A DNA stretch of 64,000 nucleotides, from the NCBI GenBank assembly GCA_007859835.1, contig SJPJ01000001.1, positions 2,837,257 to 2,901,256 on the forward strand, written 5' to 3'. Both the position numbers and the translations under genes were made by a program. The stretch's first letter is position 1. Each line of letters starts with the position of its first letter. The stretch comes from Novipirellula herctigrandis (GTDB lineage Bacteria; Planctomycetota; Planctomycetia; Pirellulales; Pirellulaceae). Below the pieces are notes generated by a model, which saw nothing but the letters and a program-made list of their open reading frames with translations, did not search any database and had not been told where the DNA came from. This document shows, piece after piece, positions 28,242-37,600 of this stretch.

Positions 28242-29129
28242 CTAAGGAAACTGATAGGCTGAATTTTGAGGGTCAAAATCCGTCTCGGCAAGACCGACGT
28301 TGGTTTGAATGTCGTGATACGCGTAGGACTCTTGAAGCGGTGGTTTCTCACCCTCATCCGCGGGCCATCCAAAGCTCCGGTAACTTAGAACTAGCTGACG
28401 ATTGGGGTCCATGACGATTTCGGCAAGCGAAAAATCGTCCTCTTCGTCTGACGGTTTGCTCCGCTTTACCTGAATCAATTCAGCGGAAACATCATCAAAG
28501 GGGACCTCCTTGGTAATGGTCACTTGGATATCGGGGTTGTCCAAATCCTTACCACCTCGCTCGATCAACTTTTCGACCAAGCGTACTAACCCGATTTCAT
28601 AGATCGGATAGCGTTGGCCCCGCATCGCCAACATCCCGGTCGGGTCCAGCCGCAGCGTGATCATTCCAAGCAACCCTGCTTCGTGCACGACCAATTGGCC
28701 ATCGTGCAGATCCTTTGCCCAAATCACTTCACGCCCGCGAACCGATTCAGGAGACTCAAACCCAAGATAAACACGCATCGGAGCGTTATCGCTGCCATCA
28801 CGAAGTCGAGTTTGCACCTTCACGTTCATTTCGGTCGTCTCACCAAGCAATCCACTGGTGTCGACTTCTTGCTTGACAAAACGAGCCGTGTAGTCTTTCA
28901 AGTTGCCCGCCATTGCAACGCGAGCAGCCCTGGCGATTTCGAGCACCTCGGCAATGGAAGAGGCACGCGTATCGGTTTCGACGGACTCCAGTCGGAGATT
29001 GTCCGACAAACGTTCAACAGTCGAAATACTCTCGGATGTCGCATTGCCGGGACTACGCATCGCAACCATTGACAACGCAATTAGAGAAAATGTCACGGCC
29101 ACTAGAAAAAGTGTCAGGCGTTTTTTCAA
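28242..29129 (-). CDS. DUF1571-type exported protein
   Basis: A 295-residue protein with a signal peptide (MKKRLTLFLVAVTFSLIALS). The body matches the planctomycete DUF1571 family: a domain beginning LKDYTARFVKQEV, then VYLGFESPESVRGREVIW and later MTLRLDPTGMLAM. The fold resembles LolA-like lipoprotein carriers in spirit, but that is a weak inference. It was probably exported to the periplasm. It stands between the TolC-like gene and an unknown exported protein gene on the same strand, with gaps of 190-235 bp, so each may have its own promoter. Confidence 0.75.
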   Translation of the reverse strand: MKKRLTLFLVAVTFSLIALSMVAMRSPGNATSESISTVERLSDNLRLESVETDTRASSIAEVLEIARAARVAMAGNLKDYTARFVKQEVDTSGLLGETTEMNVKVQTRLRDGSDNAPMRVYLGFESPESVRGREVIWAKDLHDGQLVVHEAGLLGMITLRLDPTGMLAMRGQRYPIYEIGLVRLVEKLIERGGKDLDNPDIQVTITKEVPFDDVSAELIQVKRSKPSDEEDDFSLAEIVMDPNRQLVLSYRSFGWPADEGEKPPLQESYAYHDIQTNVGLAETDFDPQNSAYQFP

Positions 29130-29319
29130 AGTATCTTATCCGAAAAGGCTGATGGATCACTGATGTCGCCTTTAACCAAGTGAAAGGCAACCGCCAATGA
29201 TCCGTTTGATTTCAACGACGCAACCGTACTACAAAATCAGCCGCGTGTGCAATCGTGCCTGGTGGTAAAAACCGTTCGCTACTGCACAGCGGCTGATTGG
29301 TGGATCCAATTCATCTCAA

Positions 29320-31038
29320 CTAGAATTGGCCGTTCTGCTGCATCTTCGCTTGCTGAGCCTGGCGTGCTGCGGCACCAATTGCTTCCAACAAACCTTGGGT
29401 CAGCGTAACGCGTGAATCTTGGCCATTGGGAATGCTATTGGAAACCATCCGCACTTCCCCTTGATCCACCGCTCCGGCGAGCGAGTCGATCATGGCGGCG
29501 ATCGTATCATTCGCTTCGATCGATTGGGCATACTTCAAAATGGGAAGCAATCGAATCTTCAACTGCCCAACCGGCCGAGTCCCACCCGCATCGGAAGCAC
29601 CCGAATCGATCAGATTTTTCATCAATTCATCGGAATTCTTGCCGACCGCTACGTAAACCGATTTCGGGCCAGTCCCAATATGAACACGCAGGGTATCGCC
29701 AAAGACACTTCGTGCTTCGTCTTCTCCTTCTGGGACTTCCGCTTCGATCCGGTGCATCGTAACGCCGTTATAGGTATCTTGATCAAACAGGAACGCAGGC
29801 GCCTTGGGCTCACTTCTTAGTTTTGCAGCCAAATCCTTGACGATCTGTGCTGCTTCGTTTCCATCAGCAACAAAGCTTCCGAAAACAAACTGAAAATCAT
29901 TTTCATTGGTCAGCACGAGAGCACCAACATCGGCTTTACCTTCCTTCACTGAATCAGTCGCCAGATCAATCAACCGCCCCACCAACGCTTGAACTTCGAG
30001 TCGCTCATTGTCATCAAGGTCATCGGATTGGTTGATGGCGTTGTCAATCGCTGCAGTCGCGGTTTTCATGCTTTGCACCGTCTGGTCAATCGCTTCAGGA
30101 CTGATCGACATGGCGGCGTGATAGTAACCCGCGGCATCTTCGCGGATGACCGAGGCAAACTGCGATGGGATCGCTTTTTGACCACCGTAAATCGCGGCCA
30201 GGTCACTTCCTTCGACAGCCGTGAATTGGCCATCAAAAACGATTTCCTTGGCAGACTGATCAATGTTGAAACCAATTTTCAATTCATCGGTATCTTGAAT
30301 CAATTGTTCGAGTTGTTTGATCGAGCTTTCTGCCATCGCCTTGGTACCTTCGGCATCCGCTTGATCTTGCTTGGAGATCGCTTGTTCGAAACCTTGGCGA
30401 ATTTGGGCAATCAACATATTCCGTGTCTCGGTCGGAACTTGTTGCATCCGCAATCGAATGGAGACATCATAGGCGTTCCCCATGCCTTGAAGTATCGCCG
30501 AGGGGTCCGCAGGAGCGAGGCCGAGCAGTTCGCGATTACGAGCCAACGCGGCCCAGTCACCGACTTGGCGGATATAGACGGTGTTTGGGCCGAGGGCCAC
30601 GACCAACGTTCCATCGTCTAGTTCATCGGCGGGGCCAGTTTGTGCTTCAAGCCGCTTGAGCACCAATTTAACGTCGCTGGTTGGCAACATCGCGATCGGT
30701 TCGGGCGATCCATTAACCAGCGGCACGACAACCGCAATGGGCCGATCCATATCGACACCTTGTGTGAACGTGCCTGCCATCATTTGGAACATGCCACCAA
30801 ATTGAGGCTGACCTACCACACCGGTGATATAGTTGACGTCTTGCATCAACTTATTCACCGAGGCGACCGAAACAACAACGACCGGGTCGGTTGAGTCAGC
30901 GACCGCGGAGCCCCCACCGCTGCTAGGTTGCAGGCTTTCTTGCGCCGAGACGTTTTTCAAGGGTGAAAGGGAAATCGCGAAAGCAGCAGTAAGACCAACG
31001 GCCATTGTCGTGAAGACACGGTTACGCGTTAGTAACAT
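29320..31038 (-). CDS. Exported protein of unknown function
   Basis: A 572-residue protein with a clear signal peptide (FTTMAVGLTAAFAISLSPL, with likely cleavage after NVSA). The remainder alternates short beta segments with helices, including DPVVVVSVASVNKLMQDVNYI near residue 52, and has a Gln/Ala-rich C-terminus (RQAQQAKMQQN). No catalytic motif is recognisable. Its size and pattern resemble uncharacterised planctomycete exported proteins. AGGA lies upstream of the ATG. I do not assign a function. Confidence 0.7.
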   Translation of the reverse strand: MLLTRNRVFTTMAVGLTAAFAISLSPLKNVSAQESLQPSSGGGSAVADSTDPVVVVSVASVNKLMQDVNYITGVVGQPQFGGMFQMMAGTFTQGVDMDRPIAVVVPLVNGSPEPIAMLPTSDVKLVLKRLEAQTGPADELDDGTLVVALGPNTVYIRQVGDWAALARNRELLGLAPADPSAILQGMGNAYDVSIRLRMQQVPTETRNMLIAQIRQGFEQAISKQDQADAEGTKAMAESSIKQLEQLIQDTDELKIGFNIDQSAKEIVFDGQFTAVEGSDLAAIYGGQKAIPSQFASVIREDAAGYYHAAMSISPEAIDQTVQSMKTATAAIDNAINQSDDLDDNERLEVQALVGRLIDLATDSVKEGKADVGALVLTNENDFQFVFGSFVADGNEAAQIVKDLAAKLRSEPKAPAFLFDQDTYNGVTMHRIEAEVPEGEDEARSVFGDTLRVHIGTGPKSVYVAVGKNSDELMKNLIDSGASDAGGTRPVGQLKIRLLPILKYAQSIEANDTIAAMIDSLAGAVDQGEVRMVSNSIPNGQDSRVTLTQGLLEAIGAAARQAQQAKMQQNGQF

Positions 31039-31153
31039 TTTCGAACCATCCTTAGGGATACGGGAAATTAAGTTGTTCTCTAGTTGGTTTACCCTTCACT
31101 AGAGTCAATAGTTTCACCGTAATCTAAAAATTGGGCAACCAGCCGCTCCACGA

Positions 31154-32101
31154 CTATGTTTCGGGCGGGTTATTGGTCGGAGGCTCGAAATTAAACTCTT
31201 GCCACTTGACATTTTTGTCCATCGGCTCGATTCGCATCACAAGCAGCCCATTTTGGTATAGCCGCACGGTGCCGGTTGATTGACTAACGACCACCGAAAT
31301 CGCCTTGGTTTTTTGGCTGATTGCCGCTGCCGCCCAATGTCTTGCACCGAGCCCCTTGCTCATAGTCAAAGCATCGTGCGAAACTTCCAGCATTTGACGG
31401 CTTTTTTCGATGACTCCATCGCTGTTGATAATGAATGCACCGTCCAATTGGGCGACTTCCTTGGCGTCCTCTTGTACTTTTTTGTCTAGCAAATTTCGCT
31501 GCTTGCGGTTGTATCCGCGAAACGGATCAACCCCACTATCATTTGAATGATCGAGCACTCTCCGAGTGTCGCCGACGACGAATAACGTCCCCACCGGCTT
31601 CCCTTCGCGACCTTCACGGCCAATTTGCGTCGCCAAATCGATCACTGCCTTGATTGTCTTGAGCGGGACACGGCTTTCGATCGACTGCAGATCGCGAACG
31701 GTCAACTGACGCATCCGTTCATCAATCTGCAAATGGCTGATCGAATCAAGACGGCCTTGTTGAAAACCACTGTACAAGGCGATCACTTCCCCGTTGGTGC
31801 GAATGAATTCATCGGCTGCCGCTTCGAGAAGCGCGTGTTGCAGACGTTCAAGCAGGGGAGCTTTTTCCTTGTTAAGAGCCAACGGCTTGAGTCCCGCTTC
31901 GGATGCTCCTTCAAGGTCCTCGGGAGAATCGACCGCAACGATGATCGGTTTGTCGACCGACTCGGTCATCTCGGCAATTCTTTTCCAATCAGTCGACCCG
32001 TCCAACAACATCAACATCGCGTCCGCGCCGCGATCTTGTAATAAAGAAACCGCCGCGCGAATCATCGCTGAGTTGTGCTTGGTAAGTCGTTGGGTCGCCA
32101 T
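31154..32101 (-). CDS. Diadenylate cyclase (DAC/DisA_N) domain protein
   Basis: A 315-residue soluble protein. Residues 150-290 match the DAC domain: LDGAFIINSDGVI carries the DGA motif (220-222), GLGARHWAAAAISQKTKA carries the RHR-type motif as RHW (254-256), and VVVSQSTGTVRLYQNG follows. Known DAC domains condense two ATP to c-di-AMP. The N-terminal 140 residues form a separate domain (LLQDRGADAMLMLLDG, PIIVAVDSPEDL) that is neither a CdaA membrane anchor nor the DisA helical/HhH arrangement. The ATG at 32101 has AAGGA about 10 bp upstream; an upstream in-frame ATG at 32161 is less likely. Confidence 0.82.
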   Translation of the reverse strand: MATQRLTKHNSAMIRAAVSLLQDRGADAMLMLLDGSTDWKRIAEMTESVDKPIIVAVDSPEDLEGASEAGLKPLALNKEKAPLLERLQHALLEAAADEFIRTNGEVIALYSGFQQGRLDSISHLQIDERMRQLTVRDLQSIESRVPLKTIKAVIDLATQIGREGREGKPVGTLFVVGDTRRVLDHSNDSGVDPFRGYNRKQRNLLDKKVQEDAKEVAQLDGAFIINSDGVIEKSRQMLEVSHDALTMSKGLGARHWAAAAISQKTKAISVVVSQSTGTVRLYQNGLLVMRIEPMDKNVKWQEFNFEPPTNNPPET

Positions 32102-32238
32102 AGTGGGCGATCCTTCAAGGAAAAGAGGGAATCCGAGATGTATAGAATGCGTGGATTCCAAGTATTAACCAAGCCGCCGAAGCCGACAAGCTGATCGCCG
32201 GCTAAATACCGCTTTTTTACAAGCTCTTTACGCTGTCA

Positions 32239-34416
32239 CTAACGACGTGAGCTTCGCTGCTGCTGAGCCATCGCCTGTTGCCGCCATGCCGGGCCCGACT
32301 TGTAAGCACGCTCGTAGAACATCGCCAAGGTTCGCAGCGCGTGACCTTTGGGACCGATTTCCCACTCGTGATCACGCTCGTTCCACATCGACGCCAACAA
32401 AAATCGGACGGCCCGGACTAACCGAGGATCCTGCAGTTGAGAATCCGGTAGGTTGGTCAACAACCATTCGGTAATGTGGCCCGTGGTTTGAATCTTTCGG
32501 TCCAAGTCACCGTTATCATCGCGTCCTTCGAACCATTTCGTGCTCATCGAACCGTCACGGTTTTGCAGGGTAAAAGCGTAGTTCACAAAATCATGCGTGA
32601 AGGTTTCCGCCCGCTGCCATTGACCAGTGATCGGTTTTCCTTCGGTTCGTCGTTTTCGAAGTGCGTGGTCGTAAGCCATCAAACGGTGCGTCCCGCCGCA
32701 GGTCCCGCCAACAATTGGCTGAGACAATTCTTCGCGAATCAACCGCTCAAAATCCCAGCGTCTTCCGTCCGCGCCGATCCAAACTTCGTCGGTGTCAAGA
32801 TAATGCGAAAGGGCGATCAAGTTGAAAGTCAATTCATCGCCACTTTGGCAATCCGCCATCTCAAGTTTAACCACATCACGGACGGAGAGCTTTTCGCGGC
32901 CAACATACAACGGATAGTCAATCGGAACGCCTGTCAAAGCACAGACGGTCAAAAACTGCGACTGGTGACCCTGTAGCCCGATGCCGCTTTTGACTTCAAT
33001 CCCACCACGAGGCCCGGAGCCCAGTAGTCGTTGGCCTCGACACGAATTGTTTCCTGCAATCCAAGCGATCGCACTGTATTCGCGATTATGGGCGAGGATC
33101 TTTGTATCAACACCCCAAACCATCATGGCATGCATCATGCCCCAATTGCTGCGCCCGTTGGCAACTTCGGTTTGTTGATAGTAATACTGCAGACAACGCT
33201 GGAGCGGCGTTTGCATTTGCTGGACGGTGCGCGACAACCGAATCGGCTCGGTCGGGCGACCTGAATAGTCACGAATGATCTCGGGTGCCACTCGGATCGG
33301 CGGGCTTACCGAAGACTCCACTGCATCGGCTATCACTTCGGAGTCTTCGAATTGGTCGCCAACGCGGACCTGATCACCAACCGAACGACTTGGACGCTTT
33401 TCAATCGGCTCGTTTTCTAAAACTTGGTTTTCATCAAGTGGCTTCAGCACACGAGACGATGTTTTTTGGCCTCCCATCGATCGTGGCGTCCCATCGCGGT
33501 CGATGCGAAGTTCGCGAACCGCTACCTCGCCAACCGACTCTTCCACGGGCTCAGCAGCTTGGGGCTCAGCAGTTTGAGGCTCAGCAGTTTGGGGCTCAGC
33601 AGTTTGGGGCTCAGCAGTTTGGGGCTCAGCAGTTTGAGGCTCAGCAGTTTGAGGCTCAGCTTCTTGCGAGCGATTCGGAGCGTTTAAACTCTCAAGCGTC
33701 GGAAGGTTCTCGCTCGAATCAACCACGTCAAGCGATTTCGTTGACGCACTTTTGCGAGCCGGTGCCAACGACAATGCTGCTTTCTCTGTTGGTTTGGTCG
33801 TCTCACTTGGCAACGGTTTGACGACGACTTCAGCAAATTCTTCAGCGGATCGCAGTACCTGTTTCGCTGCGGGTACCTGTTTCGCTGCGGGTGCCTGTTT
33901 CGCTGCGGGTGCCTGTTTCGTTGCGGGTGCCTGTGCCTGCTGAGTTGCTGGCGGCCGACCGACCGGCGCTTGATCAATAGGCATTTGCTTTACGGGACGA
34001 GGATCCGTCAACGGCTGGCGATTGGACATCGCATCGCGAGCGACCCAACCATCGTTAATCACCATTGCTGTGGTTGGCGTTGCCCGCGATTCATATCGCC
34101 GCTGTGGAACACGCGGTTGCATCGATGGCGGATCGGGGGTTTGCGTTGACGGAGCTTTCTTTCCAAGCTCCTGGCGAGTCTTCTGCGATGCGTCGATCGC
34201 CAACGGGCGACGCGCAATGCGGACATCCTTTAACTCAATGTCGGTTGCGGGAGCCAAAACGAGTTCGGCCACACCCTCCACAGCACTAACCTCAGCCTCG
34301 TCGCCAAAAACTTGCGACGAAGACCCATTAGGTAAAAGCCCTGACGACGGAAATGTAATTGCTAGCAAAAGAGCAAGGAAAGATCGCTTGCGGGAGCGAT
34401 TTAAATTCTTGGTCAC
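32239..34416 (-). CDS. Exported repeat-rich protein with C-terminal alpha-toroid-like domain
   Basis: A 725-residue protein starting at a GTG with GGAG 7 bp upstream. A signal peptide (SFLALLLAITFPSSGLLP) is followed by a disordered Pro/Gln/Ala-rich half with two repeat blocks: an APAAKQ type near residues 165-190 and about seven TAEPQ copies near residues 255-290. The C-terminal 330 residues (CLQYYYQQTEVANGRSNWG to the end) are globular, with Trp/His-rich helices such as TFTHDFVNYAFTLQNRDGSM that recall prenyltransferase/squalene-cyclase-like helical repeats. Function is unknown; a cell-surface or periplasmic location is likely. Confidence 0.68.
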   Translation of the reverse strand: MTKNLNRSRKRSFLALLLAITFPSSGLLPNGSSSQVFGDEAEVSAVEGVAELVLAPATDIELKDVRIARRPLAIDASQKTRQELGKKAPSTQTPDPPSMQPRVPQRRYESRATPTTAMVINDGWVARDAMSNRQPLTDPRPVKQMPIDQAPVGRPPATQQAQAPATKQAPAAKQAPAAKQVPAAKQVLRSAEEFAEVVVKPLPSETTKPTEKAALSLAPARKSASTKSLDVVDSSENLPTLESLNAPNRSQEAEPQTAEPQTAEPQTAEPQTAEPQTAEPQTAEPQAAEPVEESVGEVAVRELRIDRDGTPRSMGGQKTSSRVLKPLDENQVLENEPIEKRPSRSVGDQVRVGDQFEDSEVIADAVESSVSPPIRVAPEIIRDYSGRPTEPIRLSRTVQQMQTPLQRCLQYYYQQTEVANGRSNWGMMHAMMVWGVDTKILAHNREYSAIAWIAGNNSCRGQRLLGSGPRGGIEVKSGIGLQGHQSQFLTVCALTGVPIDYPLYVGREKLSVRDVVKLEMADCQSGDELTFNLIALSHYLDTDEVWIGADGRRWDFERLIREELSQPIVGGTCGGTHRLMAYDHALRKRRTEGKPITGQWQRAETFTHDFVNYAFTLQNRDGSMSTKWFEGRDDNGDLDRKIQTTGHITEWLLTNLPDSQLQDPRLVRAVRFLLASMWNERDHEWEIGPKGHALRTLAMFYERAYKSGPAWRQQAMAQQQRSSRR
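33550..33664 (-). repeat. 15 bp coding repeat (TAEPQ)
   Basis: About seven tandem copies of a 15 bp unit (plus strand CTCAGCAGTTTGGGG, with GAGG variants) encode Thr-Ala-Glu-Pro-Gln in the exported repeat protein. Near-identical copies suggest recent slippage, so copy number may vary between strains. Confidence 0.9.
33859..33930 (-). repeat. 18 bp coding repeat (APAAKQ-type)
   Basis: Four tandem copies of an 18 bp unit (plus strand CTGTTTCGCTGCGGGTAC and variants) encode Ala/Val-Pro-Ala-Ala/Thr-Lys-Gln in the same exported protein. This is the more N-terminal of its two repeat blocks. Confidence 0.9.
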
Positions 34417-34646
34417 GAGTTACTCCGAGATGCGAAAGGGCACAAGAAGAGCTATCGGAAATCGGCGCGAACAAGTTGACTAAGAAACAGCATTCCCGCG
34501 CGGTACCGCGGGGATCGTGACCGCCCCCCCGGGAACCTTGCGAAACTAGAAAAAATAGACAGGACTACGACGAATAGCTAAAGGTCATAGTGGACACGAG
34601 AGTCACCCCCAACAATCCGCCGCGTGACACAAATAGAATCTGCGGA

Positions 34647-37589
34647 TCACCAATTGAGCGGTTCAAGCCACGCCTGTTTCGCTGCCGCAAGATCCAGCTC
34701 CAACACAGTTTGGTCTGCTGAGGTGACCGCTAATTGACCGGAATCATCAATGACACCTAGACGAATCGCACTGACCCCCGCCTTTGCAAACAGCTTATCG
34801 AAGGCATCCGCGTTTTCGCTTGTGACTTCACACAAGAATCGGGTATTCGATTCGCTAAAGAGCGTTTCCGTGGCCGCCAATCCCGTCGCTGCCATTGGCG
34901 AAATATCCAACGCCATACCAAGCCCGCCCGCCATTGCCATCTCCGTCGCGGCGGCGGCCAAGCCTCCTTCGCACAAATCATGACACGAACGGACCAAGCG
35001 GTTCTGAATTGCTTGGTGCATCGCTTCAAACGTCGTCTTAGCCAATGGTTGGTCCACCGTTGGCACTTGCCCGCCCGACATGCCAAGATTCAATAGCAAG
35101 TGCGAGCCTCCTAGTTCCGATTTCGTTTGACCAACCAAGAAGACGACGTTATCAGCCTCTTTGGCGTCCATGGTTACGGCCAGTGACACATCCTCGATTT
35201 GCCCCATTGCACTAATCAACAAACTTGGTGGGATCGCAATCGTTTGGCGTTTTCCATCGGCATCGTTAAAGCTGAACTCGTTGTTCAAACTGTCTTTGCC
35301 ACTGACGAATGGCGTACCGAGTGTGACTGCCATGTCTTGGCAGGCGATCGCGGCGCGGACCAACGAACCGAGCGTTTCAGACCGATCGGTGTATCCCCAG
35401 CAAAAATTATCCAAGATCGCAACTTTGTCCGGAGCGGCACCAACTGCAACCGCGTTCCGCATCGCTTCGTCAATCGCGGAGGTTGCCATGTGGTAGGTAT
35501 CAAAATCCCCATAGTGAGGATTCATGCCACACGACATCACCAACCCACGTCGACTTTCAATGCGCGGCCTCACCACGGCGGCATCGCTTGGCCCGTCGCA
35601 CAAAGGCCCAACGAGCGGTTTCACAACACTGCCACCTTGGACTTCATGGTCGTACTGGCGAACGATCCAGTGTTTACTGGCAACATTCAGACTACCCATA
35701 ATCTTTAGCAGCACATCGGCATGTCCCTTTGCATCAAGCGCCGGCAAATCGACCGAAGTGGTCGGTTGTGGATGATAAACCGCATCACGAATGATTGGCG
35801 GTCGGCCATCATGCATGAAATCCATGGACAAATCGCCGACAACTTGACCGTGATAGGTCAACGTCAATCGGCCCGTGGGTGAGAATCGCCCGAGCACGGC
35901 TGCTTCAACCCCTTCGCTCTCGCAAAGCTCTCGCAGTTCTTCCCAAGATTCCGGCGGCACCGAAACGACCATTCGTTCCTGTGCTTCGGAGATCCATATT
36001 TCGGTGTAGGTCAATCCTTCGTATTTCAGTGGAGCTTTTTCAAGCCATACCTCGGCACCGATTTTTTCCCCCATTTCACCAACGGCACTCGAAAAACCAC
36101 CGGCACCGCAATCGGTCACCGCACTGTAAAGTCCGCGGTCGCGTGCTTGCATCAAGACATCGAGGACCATTTTTTCAGTGATGGCGTTACCAATTTGCAC
36201 CGCTCCGCCAGACAACGATTCCGATTCGCTAGTCAATTCGGCCGAACTAAAGGTCGCTCCGTGAATACCATCGCGCCCGGTTCGCCCACCAATCGCCACG
36301 ATCAGATCATCGGGCATCACTTCCTTTTCTTCCATGCCAATCGGGATCATGCCAACGTTGCCACAATAAACCAGCGGGTTGCCGAGGTAACGTGGATCAA
36401 AGTAGACCGCACCATTGACGGTAGGGATCCCCATCCGATTACCGTAATCTCGAACCCCCGACACAACGCCCTTCATCACTCGACGCGGATGCAACACACC
36501 CGGCGGCAGCGTCGTGGGATCGGTGTCTGGCGGTGCAAAACAGAACACATCCGTATTGCAAACGGGCTTCGCCCCCATCCCGGTTCCCATCGGGTCGCGA
36601 ATCACACCGCCCAACCCCGTGTTTGCGCCACCGTAGGGTTCAAGTGCCGAGGGATGATTATGCGTTTCCACTTTGAAGCAAACGTGGTACTCGTCATCGA
36701 ACGTAACCACGCCCGCGTTATCCTTGAACACGCTTACGCACCAATCGTCTTCGCCGAGCGACTTGCGAATCGATTGTGTCGCGGCAAAGATGGTTTCCTT
36801 CAGCATGTTTTCATATTGACGCTCATCCGCTTCGGGCGTTCCATCGGCACCCGGGCCGCGGTAGTGAATGCGTCCGGCCAAGGTCTTGTGACTGCAATGT
36901 TCCGACCATGTTTGTGCAATGGTCTCTAGCTCAATGTCCGTTGGATCGCGACCGATCGAAATGAAGTGATCGCGGATCGTTTCCATCTCGACGAGCGTCA
37001 GGTAAAGCTGGCCATCACGAGACAGCTTTTCGAGTTGCTCGCCCTGCAGTTCGCGGATCGCCACCGTCGTCAACTTAAAGTCATGAGGCTCCCCCACGTC
37101 AAGTTGGTCCATTTCCAACGGGCCGACGATTACTTGTTCGACCGAATCGTTTGACAGGGCACGACGACAAATCGAATCGAGCACCGTGTCGTCCAACTCA
37201 CTGAGCCAATACTTTCGCATCGTGCGGACGGCATGCACATCAAAGCCGATATCCTTTGCGGCCGCGATCGTACTGGCAGCAACCGGGTCCATCACTCCCG
37301 GTTTGGGCAACACGTTAACCAACGTCATGTTATCGCCGGGCGGTTCGTTGAGCGAATCTTGGCCAGCAATTGCGACGACGGATCGTTCGGTGACACTGTC
37401 GGCCAATAGCGTTTGAGCCAATTGGACTGCTTGATCGTGAGCAAAATCGCCCTGGACCAAAAAGCCGCGCGCAAAATCAACCTGCAACGAATCATGCAGG
37501 CCAAGTTCGTGAATTTCTTCCTGCGTCCGCAGGCCTTCACGGTCGGTTTGTCCTTCAGCGGGATAAATATCAATTTGCCAAAGTGGCAT
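34647..37589 (-). CDS. purL: Phosphoribosylformylglycinamidine synthase, PurS-PurL fusion
   Basis: A 980-residue FGAM synthetase lacking a C-terminal glutaminase domain. The last 750 residues match small PurL (TWSEHCSHKT, VETHNHPSALEPYGGANTG, GVGDYGN-like segments and the second AIRS half with VSGKDSLNNEF). The first 190 residues hold two PurS-like modules (about 1-90, and 90-190 beginning VNVLPKPGVMDP). PurS normally bridges PurL and the amidotransferase PurQ, which must be encoded elsewhere. Role: step four of purine synthesis. The ATG at 37589 has AGGAA 10 bp upstream and lies 11 bp after the tyrA stop. Confidence 0.95.
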   Translation of the reverse strand: MPLWQIDIYPAEGQTDREGLRTQEEIHELGLHDSLQVDFARGFLVQGDFAHDQAVQLAQTLLADSVTERSVVAIAGQDSLNEPPGDNMTLVNVLPKPGVMDPVAASTIAAAKDIGFDVHAVRTMRKYWLSELDDTVLDSICRRALSNDSVEQVIVGPLEMDQLDVGEPHDFKLTTVAIRELQGEQLEKLSRDGQLYLTLVEMETIRDHFISIGRDPTDIELETIAQTWSEHCSHKTLAGRIHYRGPGADGTPEADERQYENMLKETIFAATQSIRKSLGEDDWCVSVFKDNAGVVTFDDEYHVCFKVETHNHPSALEPYGGANTGLGGVIRDPMGTGMGAKPVCNTDVFCFAPPDTDPTTLPPGVLHPRRVMKGVVSGVRDYGNRMGIPTVNGAVYFDPRYLGNPLVYCGNVGMIPIGMEEKEVMPDDLIVAIGGRTGRDGIHGATFSSAELTSESESLSGGAVQIGNAITEKMVLDVLMQARDRGLYSAVTDCGAGGFSSAVGEMGEKIGAEVWLEKAPLKYEGLTYTEIWISEAQERMVVSVPPESWEELRELCESEGVEAAVLGRFSPTGRLTLTYHGQVVGDLSMDFMHDGRPPIIRDAVYHPQPTTSVDLPALDAKGHADVLLKIMGSLNVASKHWIVRQYDHEVQGGSVVKPLVGPLCDGPSDAAVVRPRIESRRGLVMSCGMNPHYGDFDTYHMATSAIDEAMRNAVAVGAAPDKVAILDNFCWGYTDRSETLGSLVRAAIACQDMAVTLGTPFVSGKDSLNNEFSFNDADGKRQTIAIPPSLLISAMGQIEDVSLAVTMDAKEADNVVFLVGQTKSELGGSHLLLNLGMSGGQVPTVDQPLAKTTFEAMHQAIQNRLVRSCHDLCEGGLAAAATEMAMAGGLGMALDISPMAATGLAATETLFSESNTRFLCEVTSENADAFDKLFAKAGVSAIRLGVIDDSGQLAVTSADQTVLELDLAAAKQAWLEPLNW

Positions 37590-37600
37590 CTTTGCGTTTC

